This document shows positions 1 through 6,454 of a stretch of 18,405 nt of DNA, one piece after another. A program made the position numbers and the translations under genes. This stretch comes from Bacillota bacterium (GTDB lineage Bacteria > Bacillota > Clostridia > Lachnospirales > WQUN01). Within the stretch, counting starts at the first letter, position 1. Each line of letters starts with the position of its first letter. The DNA is taken from positions 1 through 18,405 of the forward strand of contig WQUN01000249.1 in the NCBI GenBank assembly GCA_009782085.1, written 5' to 3'. The notes beneath the pieces were generated by a model. That model was not told where the DNA came from and ran no database searches. It saw nothing but the letters and a program-made list of their open reading frames with translations.

Positions 1-325
1 CCCTCTCCAGGAGGCGCGCGGTTATTTTGACGCCCATTGGATAGCCGGAGACCATCCCGGAGATCAGCGCGAAGCCGCCGGCGCCCGGGAGCCGGAACAA
101 AGGCCGCGTGACCGGGCCCAGCAGGCGTCCGGCCGCCTCGACCGCCCCGAGCTCCGTCAGCAGATTCACCCCTGCCATGAACGGGAACAGCGACGGGAAA
201 ACCACATCGAACCAGAGTTTCAGGCCGTCGGAAGCCGCCCCGGTCATTTCGGACGGATTCAAAATGACAAGTATGCAGAGAATGGCTATAAACGCCGCGA
301 TTATGCCGCTTTTTGGGTTCTTCAT
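1..325 (-). CDS. ylbJ: YlbJ/SpoVV-like sporulation integral membrane protein, N-terminal part
   Basis: Reading leftward from an ATG at 325-323, 108 codons are open and cut by the window edge, so only about the first quarter of a protein of roughly 400 residues is seen. The start is a lysine-containing stub followed by a membrane segment (about residues 8-23). Then come FPSLFPF (about 44-50), PLFRLPGAGGF and SGYPMG, the pattern I recognise from the YlbJ nucleoside-recognition-domain family. In Bacillus subtilis this protein (SpoVV) is made in the mother cell under sigma-E and is needed to move dipicolinic acid towards the forespore. That role here is transferred by family. No strong Shine-Dalgarno lies upstream of the ATG. 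A loose sigma-E-like pair (GATATTT at 407-401, CATAATCC at 389-382, both minus strand) is visible but weak. The gene is divergent from the pst operon. Confidence 0.8.
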   Translation of the reverse strand, partial: MKNPKSGIIAAFIAILCILVILNPSEMTGAASDGLKLWFDVVFPSLFPFMAGVNLLTELGAVEAAGRLLGPVTRPLFRLPGAGGFALISGMVSGYPMGVKITARLLER

Positions 326-407
326 ACCAGATGTATATGACACGGGAAGGAAAATCAGACAGGACAATTTGCACAATAACAGGATTATGAAACGCCGTAT
401 AAATATC

Positions 408-436
408 TTGTTTTTACCCTCCCGTTCCACTATAAT
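408..436 (+). promoter_or_regulatory. Sigma-A-type promoter of the pst operon
   Basis: A -35-like TTGTTT (408-413) is followed after 17 bases by a perfect TATAAT (431-436). It points at the phosphate operon, with an expected transcript start near 443 and an untranslated leader of about 105 bases before pstB1. The leader has an ACCGGA/TCCGGT inverted repeat (448-453 and 506-511). I could not identify a convincing PhoB or PhoP box, so phosphate control is expected from the gene content but not shown by the sequence. Confidence 0.6.
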
Positions 437-547
437 GGACAAGTTATACCGGAGTGCGAAAACCTTTGCTTCCTCTGTCGACATCGTCGGCAAATGTTTT
501 CAGCATCCGGTGTATATCACCTCGTTTCCGCGGGAATGGATGATTCG

Positions 548-1333
548 ATGACGGAACCCGGCCAGAAAGCCAAGCTGGAAACAAAGGACCTGCACCTGTA
601 CTACGGGGCTTATCACGCCCTGCGCGACATCACCATGGACATTCCCGAACGCGCCATCACGGCTATCATCGGCCCGTCCGGCTGCGGAAAGTCCTCTCTC
701 CTGCGCGTTTTCAACCGCATGAACGACCTCATACCCGGCGCTTCCGTCCGGGGCGAAGTTTTGCTGGACGGGGCCCCGGTCTACGGGAAGGACACGGACG
801 CCGTCACGCTCAGGAAAAAGGTGGGCATGGTCTTTCAGAGGCCGGACGTGTTCCCGATGAGCATTTACGACAATGTCGTCATCGGCCCGAGGCACCACGG
901 GATAAGACGCAGGCGGCGGCTGGACGAGATTGCGGAAAAAAGCCTGACCCGCGCGGCGCTGTGGGACGAGGTGAAGGATATTCTGAAAAAGCCGGGGTCG
1001 TCCCTCGCTCCCGGCCAGCAGCAGCGCCTTTGCATCGCCCGCGCCCTCGCGGTGGAGCCGGACGTCATTTTGATGGACGAGTCGTGCAGCGCCCTCGACC
1101 CCGAATCCACGATGAAGATAGAGGAACTGATGCTCGACCTGGCTGAAAAGTACACGATAATAATAGTCACGCACAACATGGAGCAGGCTCGGAGGGTGTC
1201 CGACATGTCCGCGTTCATGATGATAGATGAAAACAAGGTCGGGACGCTGGTCGAATACGCCCCGACGATGCGGCTTTTCGCCAACCCCAAGGACAAGCGC
1301 ACGGAGGATTACATAACCGGGCGGTTCGGATAG
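548..1333 (+). CDS. pstB: Phosphate ABC transporter ATP-binding protein PstB (paralogue 1, degenerate signature motif)
   Basis: This is the cytoplasmic ATPase of the PstSCAB phosphate importer, 261 residues from the chosen ATG; E. coli PstB is about 257. That start aligns the N-terminus best with known PstB. In-frame ATGs also occur at 494 and 536, and none has a strong ribosome-binding site. Motifs in order: Walker A GPSGCGKSS (residues 42-50, lysine 48), Q-loop VFQRP, signature LAPGQ (153-157), Walker B LMDE with catalytic Glu178, D-loop SALD, H-loop VTHNM, and the typical PstB end DYITGRFG. The signature is abnormal: LSGGQ is expected and both the serine and the first glycine are replaced. 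The other catalytic motifs are intact. It is the first gene of the operon, before the binding protein, which is unusual. It is clearly paralogous to the ATPase gene at the operon end. Confidence 0.95.
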   Translation: MTEPGQKAKLETKDLHLYYGAYHALRDITMDIPERAITAIIGPSGCGKSSLLRVFNRMNDLIPGASVRGEVLLDGAPVYGKDTDAVTLRKKVGMVFQRPDVFPMSIYDNVVIGPRHHGIRRRRRLDEIAEKSLTRAALWDEVKDILKKPGSSLAPGQQQRLCIARALAVEPDVILMDESCSALDPESTMKIEELMLDLAEKYTIIIVTHNMEQARRVSDMSAFMMIDENKVGTLVEYAPTMRLFANPKDKRTEDYITGRFG

Positions 1334-1394
1334 CGGGGGACGGCGGGGACGCGGCGGTTTTGCAGGTATCCGTTCCACATATTGTACAACCCTT

Positions 1395-1400
1395 GGAGGA
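1395..1400 (+). promoter_or_regulatory. Ribosome-binding site fixing the pstS GTG start
   Basis: GGAGGA lies four bases before the GTG at 1405. The frame is open further upstream to a TTG at 1360, but that start has no such site and would place extra residues before a normal lipoprotein signal. Confidence 0.75.
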
Positions 1401-1404
1401 CCCC

Positions 1405-2223
1405 GTGAGAAAAACCTCGCCGGCTATTTCGTTTCTGACAATCTGCCTCGTTTGCCTCGTCTTCGCGTCTTCCTGCGGCAGGCAAAACGCGGACGTCATC
1501 GTCGCGGGCTCCACGTCGGTGCAGCCCTACGCCGAAATTTTGGCCGAGGAATACGAACGGCTGTACCCGGGGAACGCGGTCGACGTCCAGGGCGGCGGGT
1601 CCGCCGCGGGCATCACGGCCGTCCAGTCCGGCGCCGCCGATATCGGCATGTCCTCCCGCGCCCTGAAGGATGGGGAAAAATCGCTGTGGTCGGTCGAAAT
1701 CGCCAAGGACGGCCTCGCGATCGTCGTAAATCCCCAAAACCCGGTGACAGACCTCACCCTGGAACAGATACGTAAAATCTATTCCGCCGAGATAACCGAC
1801 TGGAGCGAGGCCGGCGGCACGAGGGCGAAAATACATATCATCACCCGCGAGGAGGGCTCCGGAACCAGGAGCGCCTTCGAGGACCTGGTCATGGCCGGCG
1901 GCCGGATATCCGCCGGGGCCATCGTCCAGGACTCCAACGGCACGGTGAGGCAGCTCGTTTCGAGCGATAAAAACTCGATCGGCTTTATTTCCCTGGGCTT
2001 GGTCGACGGGACGGTGAAGGCCGTCTCGCTCGGCGGCGTCGAGGCGTCGGCCGCGAACATCGAAAACGGCGCCTACGGCCTGTCGAGGCCGTTTCTGTTC
2101 GTCTGCCTGGGCGAGCCGGAGGGGCGGGCCAGGCAGTTCATTGACTTCGTCCTTTCGGGCGAGGGGCAGCGGGTTTTGACTCACGAGGGGCTAATCCCCA
2201 GGGCAGAGGGGGCGGTAAAGTGA
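1405..2223 (+). CDS. pstS: Phosphate-binding lipoprotein PstS
   Basis: Extracellular, lipid-anchored phosphate-binding subunit that feeds the PstCA channel; 272 residues from a GTG start supported by GGAGGA. Residues 1-23 form a signal peptide (RK, then a hydrophobic stretch) ending in ASSC, so Cys24 should be lipid-modified. Family signatures are all present: AGSTSVQP (34-41), the first phosphate-binding loop; the DIGMSSRAL segment (around 80-87); REEGSGTR (148-155), the second loop; and DSNGTVRQL followed by IGFISLG. The 71-base gap after pstB1 contains no obvious terminator. The stop codon overlaps the start of pstC by four bases (GTGA), which implies translational coupling. A lipoprotein anchor fits a Gram-positive cell or a lipid-anchored periplasmic version. 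Confidence 0.96.
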   Translation: MRKTSPAISFLTICLVCLVFASSCGRQNADVIVAGSTSVQPYAEILAEEYERLYPGNAVDVQGGGSAAGITAVQSGAADIGMSSRALKDGEKSLWSVEIAKDGLAIVVNPQNPVTDLTLEQIRKIYSAEITDWSEAGGTRAKIHIITREEGSGTRSAFEDLVMAGGRISAGAIVQDSNGTVRQLVSSDKNSIGFISLGLVDGTVKAVSLGGVEASAANIENGAYGLSRPFLFVCLGEPEGRARQFIDFVLSGEGQRVLTHEGLIPRAEGAVK

Positions 2224-3065
2224 GGCGCTTTAAGGAAAAGCTGTCCGGGCGCATTTTCTTTGTCCTCGCACTTTCCTCCATATCCGCTCTGGCGCTTATA
2301 ACGGTGTTCATCGTCGCCAAAGGCGCGCCGATTTTCGTCAAGGTCGGCGTGCGCGACTTCGTGTTCGGGATGAGCTGGGCGCCGGGCCACGGCGAATTCG
2401 GGATATTCCCGATGATCGTCGGGACCCTGTCCGTCACGCTCGGCGCGGCGGTATTGGGCGTTCCGCTCGGCATCTGCTGCAGCATTTTCCTGACCGAATT
2501 CGCGCCGTCCGTTTTGAAAAGCGTTTTCAGGCCGGCGATCCAGCTGCTGGCCGGGATACCGTCGGTCGTTTACGGTTTCTGGGGCCTGATATTCGTCGTC
2601 CCGTTCATCCGGGACCGCATCGGCGGGCCCGGCCTCAGCATCCTGGCCGGCTCCGTCATCCTCGCCATAATGATTTTGCCTACCGTAATAATGATTTCGG
2701 AAGTCTCCATCCTCGCGCTACCCCGCCAATACAAGCAGAACGCGCTCGCCCTGGGCCTTACGCACTGGCAGACCATCCGCTCCGTCATGCTGCCGGCCGC
2801 CAAGTCCGGTATCGTCGCCGCCGTCATTTTGGGCGTCGGCCGCGCCGTCGGCGAGACCATGGCTGTCATCATGGTCCTCGGCAATGCCGTCGCCCTTCCC
2901 AAGTCGATCCTGGACCCGGTCAGGACGCTGACGACCAACATCGGCATCGAGATGGGCTACGCCTCGGGCGAGCACCAGCAGGCCCTTTTCGCGACTGGCA
3001 TCGTGCTGTTTATCCTGATAATGATATTGAACAGCGCCGCGCAGTTTATAACCAGGAGGAAATAA
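2220..3065 (+). CDS. pstC: Phosphate ABC transporter permease PstC
   Basis: First membrane subunit of the phosphate importer, 281 residues, which pairs with PstA to form the channel. About six membrane segments can be seen (roughly 12-33, 65-88, 104-130, 140-160, 197-222, 255-275). The cytoplasmic EAA-type coupling loop that contacts the ATPase is at about 175-195 (ALALGLTHWQTIRSVMLPAA). It is followed by the family motif GRAVGETMA (208-216), and AGIPSVVYGFWGL (111-123) is also typical. The GTG start overlaps the pstS stop (GTGA), with a purine-rich GAGGGGG ribosome-binding site inside the end of pstS. Its partner PstA follows six bases later. Confidence 0.96.
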   Translation: MRRFKEKLSGRIFFVLALSSISALALITVFIVAKGAPIFVKVGVRDFVFGMSWAPGHGEFGIFPMIVGTLSVTLGAAVLGVPLGICCSIFLTEFAPSVLKSVFRPAIQLLAGIPSVVYGFWGLIFVVPFIRDRIGGPGLSILAGSVILAIMILPTVIMISEVSILALPRQYKQNALALGLTHWQTIRSVMLPAAKSGIVAAVILGVGRAVGETMAVIMVLGNAVALPKSILDPVRTLTTNIGIEMGYASGEHQQALFATGIVLFILIMILNSAAQFITRRK

Positions 3066-3070
3066 ATAAT

Positions 3071-3907
3071 ATGCGAATAAGCCCGCGCGCCGGCGAGAGA
3101 ATAGTCAAGGTCCTTATTTGGGCGGCCGCCATGCTGGTAATGGCGGTTCTCGTGTTTATCGTGGCGTATATACTGGCCAAGGGCCTGCATGTGATCGACT
3201 GGAGGTTCCTGGCGAGCGCGCCGTCCAACATGGGACGCTCCGGCGGGATCTCCACCACGATAATCGGCACCCTTATGGTGACAGTCACGGCGGTCGTCAT
3301 CGCCGCGCCCCTCGGCATCGGGACTGCCTTCTACCTGGCCGAATACACGCGGGAGAACTTCGTCACCAAAATCATCCGGTTCAGCGCGGAATCCCTGGCA
3401 GGCATCCCCTCCATCGTATACGGGCTTTTCGGCCTGATCTTCTTTGTCGTATACCTGGACATGAGGTGGTCCGTCCTGTCGGGCGGGCTGACCCTGGCGC
3501 TTATGATCCTGCCGACCGTCATACGCACGTCGGAGGAGGCCATAAAGGCCGTTCCCTACATATACCGCGAGGTCAGCTTCTCCCTCGGCGCGACCAAATG
3601 GCAGACGATAATCAAGGCGGTCTTTCCGTCGGCTCTCAGGGGCATCGCCAACGGGATCCTTTTGAGCGTGGGACGGTGCATCGCCGAGACGGCCGCCGTC
3701 ATTTTGACGGCAGGCTCGACCCTTCGTATGCCGACTTCCCTTTTTTCGCCCACGCGGACGATGGCCGTCCATTTCTATATCTTGGCCAGGGAGGGCATCT
3801 CGATGGAAAACGCCTACGGGACGGCCGCGCTGCTGATCATATTGATATTCCTGATAAACGTCGTCGCGAACACGCTGATCAACCGGTTTGTGGCCAAGAG
3901 CCGGTAG
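3071..3907 (+). CDS. pstA: Phosphate ABC transporter permease PstA
   Basis: Second membrane subunit of the phosphate importer, 278 residues. Hydrophobic segments lie at about 12-36, 60-90, 105-129, 138-152, 192-214 and 248-268. The coupling loop is at about 168-191 (VSFSLGATKWQTIIKAVFPSA), with GRCIAETAA (201-209) and SLAGIPSIVYGLFGL as PstA signatures. Its ATG is preceded by AGGAGGA (3054-3060), which lies inside the last codons of pstC. With PstC it makes an asymmetric channel, so each permease could contact a different ATPase subunit. That matters here because the operon encodes two unlike PstB proteins. Confidence 0.96.
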   Translation: MRISPRAGERIVKVLIWAAAMLVMAVLVFIVAYILAKGLHVIDWRFLASAPSNMGRSGGISTTIIGTLMVTVTAVVIAAPLGIGTAFYLAEYTRENFVTKIIRFSAESLAGIPSIVYGLFGLIFFVVYLDMRWSVLSGGLTLALMILPTVIRTSEEAIKAVPYIYREVSFSLGATKWQTIIKAVFPSALRGIANGILLSVGRCIAETAAVILTAGSTLRMPTSLFSPTRTMAVHFYILAREGISMENAYGTAALLIILIFLINVVANTLINRFVAKSR

Positions 3908-3924
3908 GGTAAAAAATCTTAGGG

Positions 3925-3975
3925 AACGGTCTTGACAGTTCCGTAATACAAACACAATTCGTACGGATGACCGTT
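3925..3975 (+). repeat. Inverted repeat between pstA and pstB2
   Basis: AACGGTC (3925-3931) and GACCGTT (3969-3975) are perfect 7-base complements separated by 37 bases. A TTGACA (3932-3937) starts the spacer, but no good -10 box follows at the right distance. The structure sits just before the ribosome-binding site of pstB2. It could be an RNA processing or stability element that sets the PstB2 level; this is inference. Confidence 0.45.
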
Positions 3976-3997
3976 ACGTATGTTCCAGAGGTGTAAA

Positions 3998-4759
3998 ATG
4001 TCCCCGCAGCCCAAGTTCGTCATAAAAAACCTCAGCTTCTATTACGGCGGCAAGCGCGCGATCCACGACCTCAGCCTGGACATTGCCGCGAACGAGATAC
4101 TCTCCGTCATAGGCCCCGCAAACAGCGGCGTCACGACCTTGCTCCGTGCGCTTAACCGCCTCGGCGATCTGGTCCCGGGGGCGCGCATGGAGGGCGAGAT
4201 ACTGATGGACGGGAAAAGCGTCTACGACCCCGACGTCAGCGTGACGGAGCTCCGCCGAAAGATCGGGATGGTCTTCGAGGTGCCGACCCCGCTTCCGATG
4301 TCGATCTTCGACAACGTCGCCTACGGTCCGCGCCTTATAGGCAAAGCGAACGGGAAATCCGTCGCGGAGAGCGTGGAGCGGGTTCTGCGCAAGGCGGCCC
4401 TTTGGGACGACGTGAAAGACAGGCTTAAAACGCCGGCCATGTCCCTGTCCGGCGGGCAGCAGCAGAGGCTTTGTTTCGCGCGGGTCCTGGCGCTCGATCC
4501 GGAGGTGGTGCTTCTGGACAGGCCGTGCTCCGGCCTTGACCCCATATCGACCGCCAAAATCGAGGAATCCCTCTCCCAGCTGAAGGAACAGTACACGATC
4601 GTCGTCGCCCCGCACAACGTCCAACAGGCGGCGCGCATTTCCGACAGGGTCGCCTTCATGCTGACGGGCAGCCTGATCGAGGAAAACAGGAATGTGGAAA
4701 TTTTTTCGCGTCCGAAAGACCAGAGGACGAGCGATTATGTTACCGGGAGATTCGGATAG
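3998..4759 (+). CDS. PstB paralogue 2 with degenerate ATPase motifs
   Basis: A 253-residue PstB-family protein, started at the ATG behind AGAGGTG (3987-3993) in preference to the in-frame ATG at 3980. It is unmistakably PstB by length, by LSGGQQQRLCFAR (signature at 150-154) and by the end DYVTGRFG, yet it lacks the residues needed for hydrolysis. Walker A reads GPANSGVTT (39-47), with valine at 45 in place of the nucleotide-binding lysine. The Q-loop reads VFEVP (Glu94 for Gln). Walker B reads LLDRP (Arg175 for the catalytic Glu). The H-loop histidine (206) remains, in APHN. It is unlikely to hydrolyse ATP in its own site. Its intact LSGGQ could complete the site of PstB1, which has a bad signature but good Walker motifs. 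The open frame and conserved length argue against a decaying pseudogene. Confidence 0.9.
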   Translation: MSPQPKFVIKNLSFYYGGKRAIHDLSLDIAANEILSVIGPANSGVTTLLRALNRLGDLVPGARMEGEILMDGKSVYDPDVSVTELRRKIGMVFEVPTPLPMSIFDNVAYGPRLIGKANGKSVAESVERVLRKAALWDDVKDRLKTPAMSLSGGQQQRLCFARVLALDPEVVLLDRPCSGLDPISTAKIEESLSQLKEQYTIVVAPHNVQQAARISDRVAFMLTGSLIEENRNVEIFSRPKDQRTSDYVTGRFG

Positions 4760-4799
4760 GACGCGGCCGGAAAAAAGGTGATCCGGTAATGACAATCTG

Positions 4800-4807
4800 A
4801 AGGAGGG
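4800..4807 (+). promoter_or_regulatory. Strong ribosome-binding site of the RbsD/FucU-family gene
   Basis: AAGGAGGG lies six bases before the ATG at 4814. It is the closest match to the consensus Shine-Dalgarno in the operon and confirms this start. Confidence 0.8.
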
Positions 4808-4813
4808 CTTTCA

Positions 4814-5233
4814 ATGCTGAAATGCGCCATAACCCACCCTGAACTGCTCAGGGCTTTGGCGGCCGCCGGACACGGGAGCAATATCGTCATCGCCGACGGG
4901 AACTTTCCCGCCGACATCGGCGTCCCGGAACGCTGCGCCAAGGTGTTTCTGAACTACAGGCCGGACGCGCCCAAGGTGCCGGAGGTACTGGAGGCCGTAC
5001 TGAAGATGATAAACGTGGAAGCCGCCATGGCCCCCGTGCGCGACGATATGGAGGACGTGCCGGTTTTCCCGGAATTCAGGGCTCTTCTGCCAGAGGGGAT
5101 CAAGCTTAAAAAGATCAAAAGATGGGATTTCCGCGCGGCGTGCATGTCGCCGGAGACGGGGCTGCTAATCCAGACCGGGGACATCCGGCCTTACGCCTGC
5201 ATCGTGCTGACGGTTGGGGTGAGGACGGAATAG
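4814..5233 (+). CDS. RbsD/FucU-family sugar mutarotase
   Basis: A 139-residue cytoplasmic protein of the RbsD/FucU family, whose members interconvert anomers of sugars such as L-fucose or D-ribose. Visible family features are GHG with the conserved histidine at 20, IADGNFP with the conserved aspartate at 28, and the C-terminal TGDIRPYACIVLTVGV. The length and the late RPYA segment look more like FucU than RbsD, but the substrate cannot be fixed from sequence alone. It follows pstB2 by 54 bases on the same strand with a strong ribosome-binding site. It may be the last gene of the operon or only a neighbour. No sugar transport or catabolism gene is nearby to explain it, and no clear terminator follows. 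Confidence 0.88.
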   Translation: MLKCAITHPELLRALAAAGHGSNIVIADGNFPADIGVPERCAKVFLNYRPDAPKVPEVLEAVLKMINVEAAMAPVRDDMEDVPVFPEFRALLPEGIKLKKIKRWDFRAACMSPETGLLIQTGDIRPYACIVLTVGVRTE

Positions 5234-5476
5234 GGGTTATTGATACTTGTGAACATCCGGTATATGTCTTACAACCGCGGTTTACCTTTTTATGCCACTT
5301 GAAGCGAATGATACCTTTCGTGCAGATTTTTCCGTGTGATTTCCCATTTGCGAGGCTTTAATCCGATCAAAGCGCAAGAAATATTTTCCAACCCCCTTCG
5401 GCCGGCTTTCCGCGACGCACGATTTTCCCGGTTTTGAGCGAATGCGCCCGAAAATGTAATAAATTTATCATATTCC

Positions 5477-5512
5477 TGTCATCTTGACAATTTTCCTTTT
5501 ATATGCTACTTT
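5477..5512 (+). promoter_or_regulatory. Extended -10 promoter with operator-like inverted repeat
   Basis: A perfect -35 TTGACA (5484-5489), a 17-base spacer and TACTTT (5507-5512) preceded by TG (5504-5505) form an extended -10 promoter in an AT-rich stretch. TGTCA (5477-5481) and TGACA (5485-5489) are inverted repeats with a three-base centre lying across the -35 box, so a bound regulator could block or modulate it. Transcription would start near 5519, just before a 7-bp hairpin. Confidence 0.6.
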
Positions 5513-5640
5513 ATTGCTATTATGTGGGCGCAAGGTTCCGCTTGCGCTAATGTTGCAAAAAATGGCATTGCGATTAGTGCTGCCTCATTGTTACATATCG
5601 ACATACTTTTGTTAGTTGACAGCCAGCCGATACAAGCCAC
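5506..5640 (-). CDS. Possible 44-residue small protein
   Basis: Reading leftward, a GTG at 5640-5638 is preceded by AAGGAG (5651-5646) at five bases, with an in-frame stop just upstream, so the start is forced. It runs 44 codons to TAG. The product begins MACIGWLSTNKSM, has a central hydrophobic stretch (ALIAMPFFATLAQA) and three cysteines (residues 3, 16 and 37). I recognise no family. Its end overlaps the opposing promoter. No promoter of its own is evident, and codon use is more AT-rich than in the neighbours. It may be a chance frame with a chance ribosome-binding site. Confidence 0.2.
   Translation of the reverse strand: MACIGWLSTNKSMSICNNEAALIAMPFFATLAQAEPCAHIIAIK
5528..5547 (+). repeat. 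Hairpin at the start of the predicted leader transcript
   Basis: GCGCAAG (5528-5534) and CTTGCGC (5541-5547) form a perfect 7-bp stem with a six-base loop, beginning about ten bases after the predicted transcript start. A 5' stem of this kind often stabilises RNA; it could equally be part of a larger fold. Confidence 0.55.
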
Positions 5641-5859
5641 TTTGACTCCTTAAAAGCATTTGGCGTGTTAAGGTGTCGCCTTTTGGCGTATGGCTGTTTT
5701 CTATATGCTGTTTCGTCCGCACACAGCTGCGGCCGGAACAACGGCACTGTCCGGATTTCCGGAACCGCATGGCGGCTGCGCGGTTTTGGCGGCCAGGGAC
5801 CCGTGTACGCGGGCGGACTGCCTGCCGCGCTCCTCGGATTTCGCGGAGCAGCACTCATA

Positions 5860-5914
5860 CCGATTCAGGACTCATACGTATGCGCGTAGTTTGAAGCGGA
5901 TATGCCTGAATCGG
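5860..5914 (+). repeat. 10-bp perfect inverted repeat
   Basis: CCGATTCAGG (5860-5869) and CCTGAATCGG (5905-5914) are perfect complements separated by 35 bases, with the palindrome CATACGTATG (5873-5882) between them. The right arm overlaps a competing stem, CGGCG (5912-5916) with CGCCG (5924-5928), so two mutually exclusive folds are possible. Confidence 0.55.
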
Positions 5915-6056
5915 CGCAAGAAACGCCGGAATACATAGGAACACGCGCTTTCCGCTTGGCCGCTGCCGTTCCGATCAGCCCCTATACGTATCTTTGCCTG
6001 AAAAAATCAGCCTGGATTCGTATAAACCGGATGCTGAAAACATTTACCGACGACGA

Positions 6057-6090
6057 GCCGACACGACGAATGCTTCAGCGGCGTGTCGGC
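6057..6090 (+). repeat. 9-bp perfect inverted repeat
   Basis: GCCGACACG (6057-6065) and CGTGTCGGC (6082-6090) are perfect complements around a 16-base loop. No T-run follows, so it is not a terminator. Confidence 0.55.
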
Positions 6091-6153
6091 GACGGAGGAA
6101 GTTATTGTTTTCACACTCCGTATAAAAGGGCGTCTCGGCGCGCCGGCCCGGGG

Positions 6154-6182
6154 GGCGTTCGCCTATCCGGCGATGCAACGCC
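6154..6182 (+). repeat. Nested stem-loop
   Basis: GGCGTT (6154-6159) pairs with AACGCC (6177-6182), and inside it CGCC (6160-6163) pairs with GGCG (6169-6172) around TATCC, leaving a four-base bulge. The local GC-richness makes this less striking than the other stems here. Confidence 0.4.
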
Positions 6183-6285
6183 GCGGGGCGGGCTGCCGCC
6201 ATGCGTAACGAAATCCATTCTGCCGCTAACGCCATCGCAGCATTGCGGCGAAAATCCACGGAAAGGGAGGCGATGCGCGGGCTTT

Positions 6286-6399
6286 CTTCCGCGCGGGAAC
6301 GCGGAGGGCCGCCCACGAACAGAAACTGTCCGGCATAACGGACAGACCGCAACAACGCGACAAGCGCAGACGTATGCCGGTTCCACGATCGGAACCGGC
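6286..6399 (+). repeat. Three consecutive hairpins with six-base loops
   Basis: Stem 1 is CTTCCGCG (6286-6293) with CGCGGAGG (6300-6307), including one G-U pair. Stem 2 is CTGTCCG (6326-6332) with CGGACAG (6339-6345). Stem 3 is GCCGGTTCC (6376-6384) with GGAACCGGC (6391-6399). All three loops are six bases. A smaller GGAGG/CCTCC stem follows at 6404-6417. The shared architecture within about 115 bases suggests a folded RNA domain, not chance. Confidence 0.5.
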
Positions 6400-6454
6400 G
6401 TCGGGAGGCAAGCCTCCTGCTGTTGTTACGGGAGGGGCCCGCGCGTCTGCCGAT

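Noticed and set aside
326..430. Possible PhoB/PhoP boxes upstream of the pst operon
   Set aside because: CTGTC-like pieces on the minus strand are about 19 bases apart, which does not fit the 11- or 22-base spacing of Pho boxes.
108..551. Plus-strand frame of 147 codons at the left edge
   Set aside because: Most of it is antisense to the YlbJ-like gene, which has recognisable family motifs; the rest runs through the pst promoter.
500..1378. Minus-strand open frame opposite pstB1, and similar ones opposite pstS and pstB2
   Set aside because: Shadows of well-conserved transporter genes; no ribosome-binding sites and arginine-rich nonsense composition.
3980..4759. PstB2 as a decaying pseudogene
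   Set aside because: The frame is complete, length and ends are conserved, the LSGGQQQR signature is intact, and the lost residues are exactly those of one functional half-site. Targeted loss fits better than random decay.
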